The notes under the pieces: generated by a model
Told to the model about the DNA's origin: nothing
Databases searched by the model: none
The model's input: the letters and a program-made list of their open reading frames with translations, nothing else
NCBI GenBank assembly: GCA_029940715.1
Contig: JAPYTU010000001.1
Location: 1 to 64,000 of the forward strand
Direction of reading: 5' to 3'
Source: Cytophagales bacterium
GTDB taxonomy: Bacteria > Bacteroidota > Bacteroidia > Cytophagales > MED-G16
Length of the DNA stretch: 64,000 nucleotides
Translations under genes and position numbers: made by a program
Shown here: positions 63,381-64,000 of the stretch, one piece after another
Layout of the letters: every line of letters starts with the position of its first letter
How positions within the stretch are numbered: the first letter of the stretch is position 1

Positions 63381-64000
63381 ATGAAAGCATATATAGTAGC
63401 TGGATTTAGGTCAGCAGTAGGAAAAGCAAATAAAGGAGGGTTTAGGTTTATGAGATCAGATGATCTTGCGGCAAAAGTAATAAAACACCTTGTTGGTTCT
63501 ATAAAAAATTTTGAAAACAAAATGGTTGATGACCTTATCGTTGGAAATGCTGTTCCCGAAGCAGAACAAGGTATGCAAATGGGTAGATATATCTCTCTTT
63601 TGGCTCTTTCAAAAGAAGTACCTGGAATGATAATAAATCGCTATTGTGGTTCGGGTCTTGAAGCTATACATTTAGCTTGCGCCAGAATACACGCAGGAAC
63701 AGCAAACTGCATCGTTGCGGGAGGCACTGAGTCAATGAGCATGGTTCCTATGATGGGATATAAATCTGCTTTAAATTATACTATTTCAAAAGAACACCCC
63801 GATTATTACTTAAACATGGGGCTTACCGCAGAAGAATTAGCAAAAGAATATAGTATTACTAGAGAAATGTCAGACGAGTTTTCTTTAAACTCCCATCAAA
63901 AAGCAATAAACGCAATTAAAAAAGGATTTTTTAAAGACGAAATAGTATCAATAGATGTTGAAGAAACATATATTAACAAAGAAGGAAAAAAAGAATCGAC
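63381..64000 (+). CDS. fadA: Acetyl-CoA acyltransferase (thiolase), partial at window edge
   Basis: The first 206 codons of a thiolase from ATG at 63381; the frame is open to the window edge with no stop. The N-terminal thiolase signature NRYCGSGLEAIHLA with catalytic Cys89 and the substrate loop GGTESMSMVPMMG are seen. It should cleave 3-ketoacyl-CoA to acetyl-CoA in beta-oxidation, with FadB encoded just upstream. Biosynthetic thiolase (acetyl-CoA acetyltransferase) is less likely given the fadB neighbour. The C-terminal His/Cys catalytic residues lie beyond the window. Confidence 0.9.
   Translation, partial: MKAYIVAGFRSAVGKANKGGFRFMRSDDLAAKVIKHLVGSIKNFENKMVDDLIVGNAVPEAEQGMQMGRYISLLALSKEVPGMIINRYCGSGLEAIHLACARIHAGTANCIVAGGTESMSMVPMMGYKSALNYTISKEHPDYYLNMGLTAEELAKEYSITREMSDEFSLNSHQKAINAIKKGFFKDEIVSIDVEETYINKEGKKES

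Noticed and set aside
1..64000. CRISPR array, insertion sequence, prophage, toxin-antitoxin or defence genes.
   Set aside because: No regularly spaced repeats, transposase, integrase, phage structural or nuclease-helicase cluster was seen in the translations.

Overview
This window is a stretch of chromosome from an AT-rich, gene-dense member of the Bacteroidota, most likely a marine, free-living Flavobacteriales-type organism with a compact genome. Pointers to this: a type IX secretion C-terminal domain, a GldJ-like FGE lipoprotein, HmuY and TonB-dependent receptor proteins, DUF1800/DUF1501, DUF6702, promoter-like TTTG...TAnnTTTG elements, and a near absence of Shine-Dalgarno sequences. Gene calls and family assignments come from reading translations; no database search was run. 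About 53 protein genes, two tRNA genes, two short candidate membrane-peptide genes and several regulatory or structural DNA sites are listed.

Layout. 0-3 kb: tRNA-Leu, tRNA-Gly and mutS on the minus strand. 3-6.3 kb: DUF1800/DUF1501 export pair, the second with twin-arginine and T9SS signals. 6.3-8.4 kb: an RNA methyltransferase, then a sulfotransferase-like gene next to a class IV aminotransferase. 8.5-17.7 kb: iron acquisition region, with a HmuY lipoprotein, a TonB-dependent receptor and an FbpABC-type ferric iron ABC transporter, interrupted by a PD40 lipoprotein and an M28 peptidase. The receptor and the ABC operon share an almost identical 21-bp motif just before their start codons. 17.8-34.6 kb: housekeeping genes (fumC, map, lptB, cysteine desulfurase, glmM, mazG, radA, rluD, pheA, glyA, tatC, rpiB, rbfA, a LolC/E-type permease, a MaoC hydratase). 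34.6-50 kb: exported metalloproteases, a HupE/UreJ protein, a PLP dehydratase, polA, an amidase, a class V aminotransferase and a large exported protein that appears to combine a gluzincin protease, a beta-propeller and a beta-barrel. 50-64 kb, mostly plus strand: a reductase, mfd, gldJ, ybeY, mnmG, a methyltransferase, an Ig-like lipoprotein, then fadB and the start of fadA.

Most notable signals: a near-consensus parS site (ParB-binding centromere) embedded in the 3' end of ybeY directly before mnmG, with an AT-rich 323-bp gap 4.4 kb downstream that holds DnaA-box-like repeats; together these suggest the window lies near the replication origin. Others are the shared iron-operator candidate, a GC-rich perfect hairpin inside the methyltransferase gene, and the three-module metalloprotease. 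Eight convergent gene pairs meet within about 11 bases, leaving no room for ordinary intrinsic terminators. No CRISPR array, insertion sequence, prophage or defence island was seen.
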